Source of the DNA: Candidatus Acidiferrales bacterium
GTDB taxonomy: Bacteria; Acidobacteriota; Terriglobia; Acidiferrales; UBA7541
Direction of reading: 5' to 3'
DNA length: 6,169 nt
NCBI GenBank assembly: GCA_955651735.1
Contig: CATPAM010000027.1
Span: 1 to 6,169 of the forward strand
In this document: positions 5,367 to 6,169 of the stretch, piece after piece
How the letters are laid out: the number at the start of each line of letters is the position of its first letter
Position numbering within the stretch: position 1 is the first letter of the stretch
Made by a program: the position numbers and the translations under genes
Notes under the pieces: model-generated
The model's input: the letters and a program-made list of their open reading frames with translations, nothing else
What the model was told of the DNA's origin: nothing
Databases searched by the model: none

Positions 5367-6146
5367 ATGAATGACACTCCCGACACCGCTCTCGATCCCC
5401 TCGATGCCCCCGAACACGAGCCCTCACTGAATTTCCGCAGGCGTCTCGAAGAACTCGGCCAGATGGCCCTGCTGGTGTTCATCCTCGCTTCCGCCGCGTT
5501 TCTCAGCGCCATCACCGCCATGCGCATCGCCATTCACGGCCGCGAAGTCGCCATGCCCAACCTCACAGGTAAGAACGTCGTCGAGGCCACCAGCATGCTC
5601 CGCTCGCGCGGCCTCGTCCTGCGCGTCGCCGATCGTGTCTACAGTGAGCTGCCCATCAACGTCGTCGTGCGCCAGACTCCGCCCGCCGGCCTGCTGATGA
5701 AAGAATCGCAGCAAGCGCACGTGGTCCTCAGCCTCGGCCAGCGCGAGCTGCAAATTCCCCTGCTCGAAGGCAATTCGCTCCGCGCCTCACGCATCGAACT
5801 CCTTCGCGCCGGCCTGCAAGTGGGCGAAGTTTCCTCTATCGCCATGCCGGACAAGCCTGCCGACGAAGTCGTCATCCAGACGCCGCGTCCCGGGACCGGC
5901 GCCGCCACTCCCCGCGTCGATGTCCTCGTTTCGCAAGGTCCGCACGAAGCCGCTTACGTCATGCCCCATTTCGTCGGCATGATCGAGTCCGACGCCCAGC
6001 GCCGCCTCGACGCCGCCGGCCTCCGCCGCAAAGTCAACTACGTCACCGCCCCGCAGTGGCCCCACGGCAGCGTAATCGACCAATCCCCGCTCGCCGGTTC
6101 CCGCCTCCCCGCCGCCTCCACCATCGAACTCACCGTCTCCAACTGA
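5367..6146 (+). CDS. Single-pass membrane protein with three PASTA domains, no kinase, 259 aa
   Basis: Predicted inner-membrane-anchored protein whose outer part binds cell-wall material or acts as a scaffold. PASTA domains are known to recognise peptidoglycan fragments or beta-lactams in Stk1/PknB-type kinases and some penicillin-binding proteins. Residues 1-30 are an acidic/proline cytoplasmic tail ending in RRR (24-26). A transmembrane helix follows at about 32-54 (ALLVFILASAAFLSAITAM). Three PASTA repeats then run about 61-124, 126-190 and 196-259. Each starts with a P-x-L/F-x-G-type strand (MPNLTGKN, IPLLEGNS, MPHFVGMI) and contains a Q-(S/T)-P-x-x-G turn (QTPPAG, QTPRPG, QSPLAG). The positive-inside rule puts the PASTA repeats outside. 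There is no kinase or transpeptidase domain. The ATG at 5367 is chosen; an in-frame TTG at 5325 would add 14 residues but lies next to the hairpin and lacks a ribosome binding site. The ATG also has no clear Shine-Dalgarno, so the start is moderately certain. It is separated from the protease pair by 100 nt and may have its own promoter. Confidence 0.9.
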   Translation: MNDTPDTALDPLDAPEHEPSLNFRRRLEELGQMALLVFILASAAFLSAITAMRIAIHGREVAMPNLTGKNVVEATSMLRSRGLVLRVADRVYSELPINVVVRQTPPAGLLMKESQQAHVVLSLGQRELQIPLLEGNSLRASRIELLRAGLQVGEVSSIAMPDKPADEVVIQTPRPGTGAATPRVDVLVSQGPHEAAYVMPHFVGMIESDAQRRLDAAGLRRKVNYVTAPQWPHGSVIDQSPLAGSRLPAASTIELTVSN

Positions 6147-6169
6147 TTTCTGCGCGCGCTAGTCAGCAG

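Overview
The window looks like a stretch of chromosome from a GC-rich (about 60%) bacterium. It holds five genes, all on the + strand and in one apparent cluster. The best guess is an acidobacterium (Acidobacteriota, Terriglobia-like). That guess rests on the gene content (def-fmt core, tandem exported TldD/PmbA-type proteins, a kinase-less PASTA protein) and on two intergenic elements that resemble repeats I associate from memory with that phylum. No rRNA, marker search or alignment was possible, so the taxonomy is inference.

Layout. 6-584 is def, peptide deformylase. An 87-nt spacer follows, carrying a short palindromic repeat-like element. 672-1613 is fmt, methionyl-tRNA formyltransferase. 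These two act at opposite ends of one cycle: Fmt formylates the initiator Met-tRNA and Def removes the formyl group from the nascent protein. 1614-1739 is the most structured non-coding stretch. It holds two hairpins flanking a perfect 12-bp tandem duplication, followed by a Shine-Dalgarno sequence.

1740-3560 and 3557-5266 are two tandem, 4-bp-overlapping paralogues of the TldD/PmbA (peptidase U62) family, both with N-terminal signal sequences. The first keeps the zinc-protease motif HEVLGH plus a C-terminal cysteine in the position of the third TldD zinc ligand. In the second the motif has become ASLVGT and there is no cysteine at all. This mirrors the known cytoplasmic TldD (catalytic) / TldE=PmbA (non-catalytic) pair, but here both halves appear to be exported.

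5267-5366 is a 100-nt spacer with a perfect 10-bp GC-rich stem-loop. 5367-6146 encodes a single-pass membrane protein with three extracytoplasmic PASTA domains and no kinase domain. The last 23 nt (6147-6169) hold nothing recognisable.

The most interesting object is the exported TldD/TldE-like pair placed next to the formyl-methionine cycle genes and followed by a putative peptidoglycan-binding PASTA protein. The family is known, but I know of no established substrate for an exported version. No precursor peptide, mobile element, CRISPR array, tRNA or rRNA was seen.
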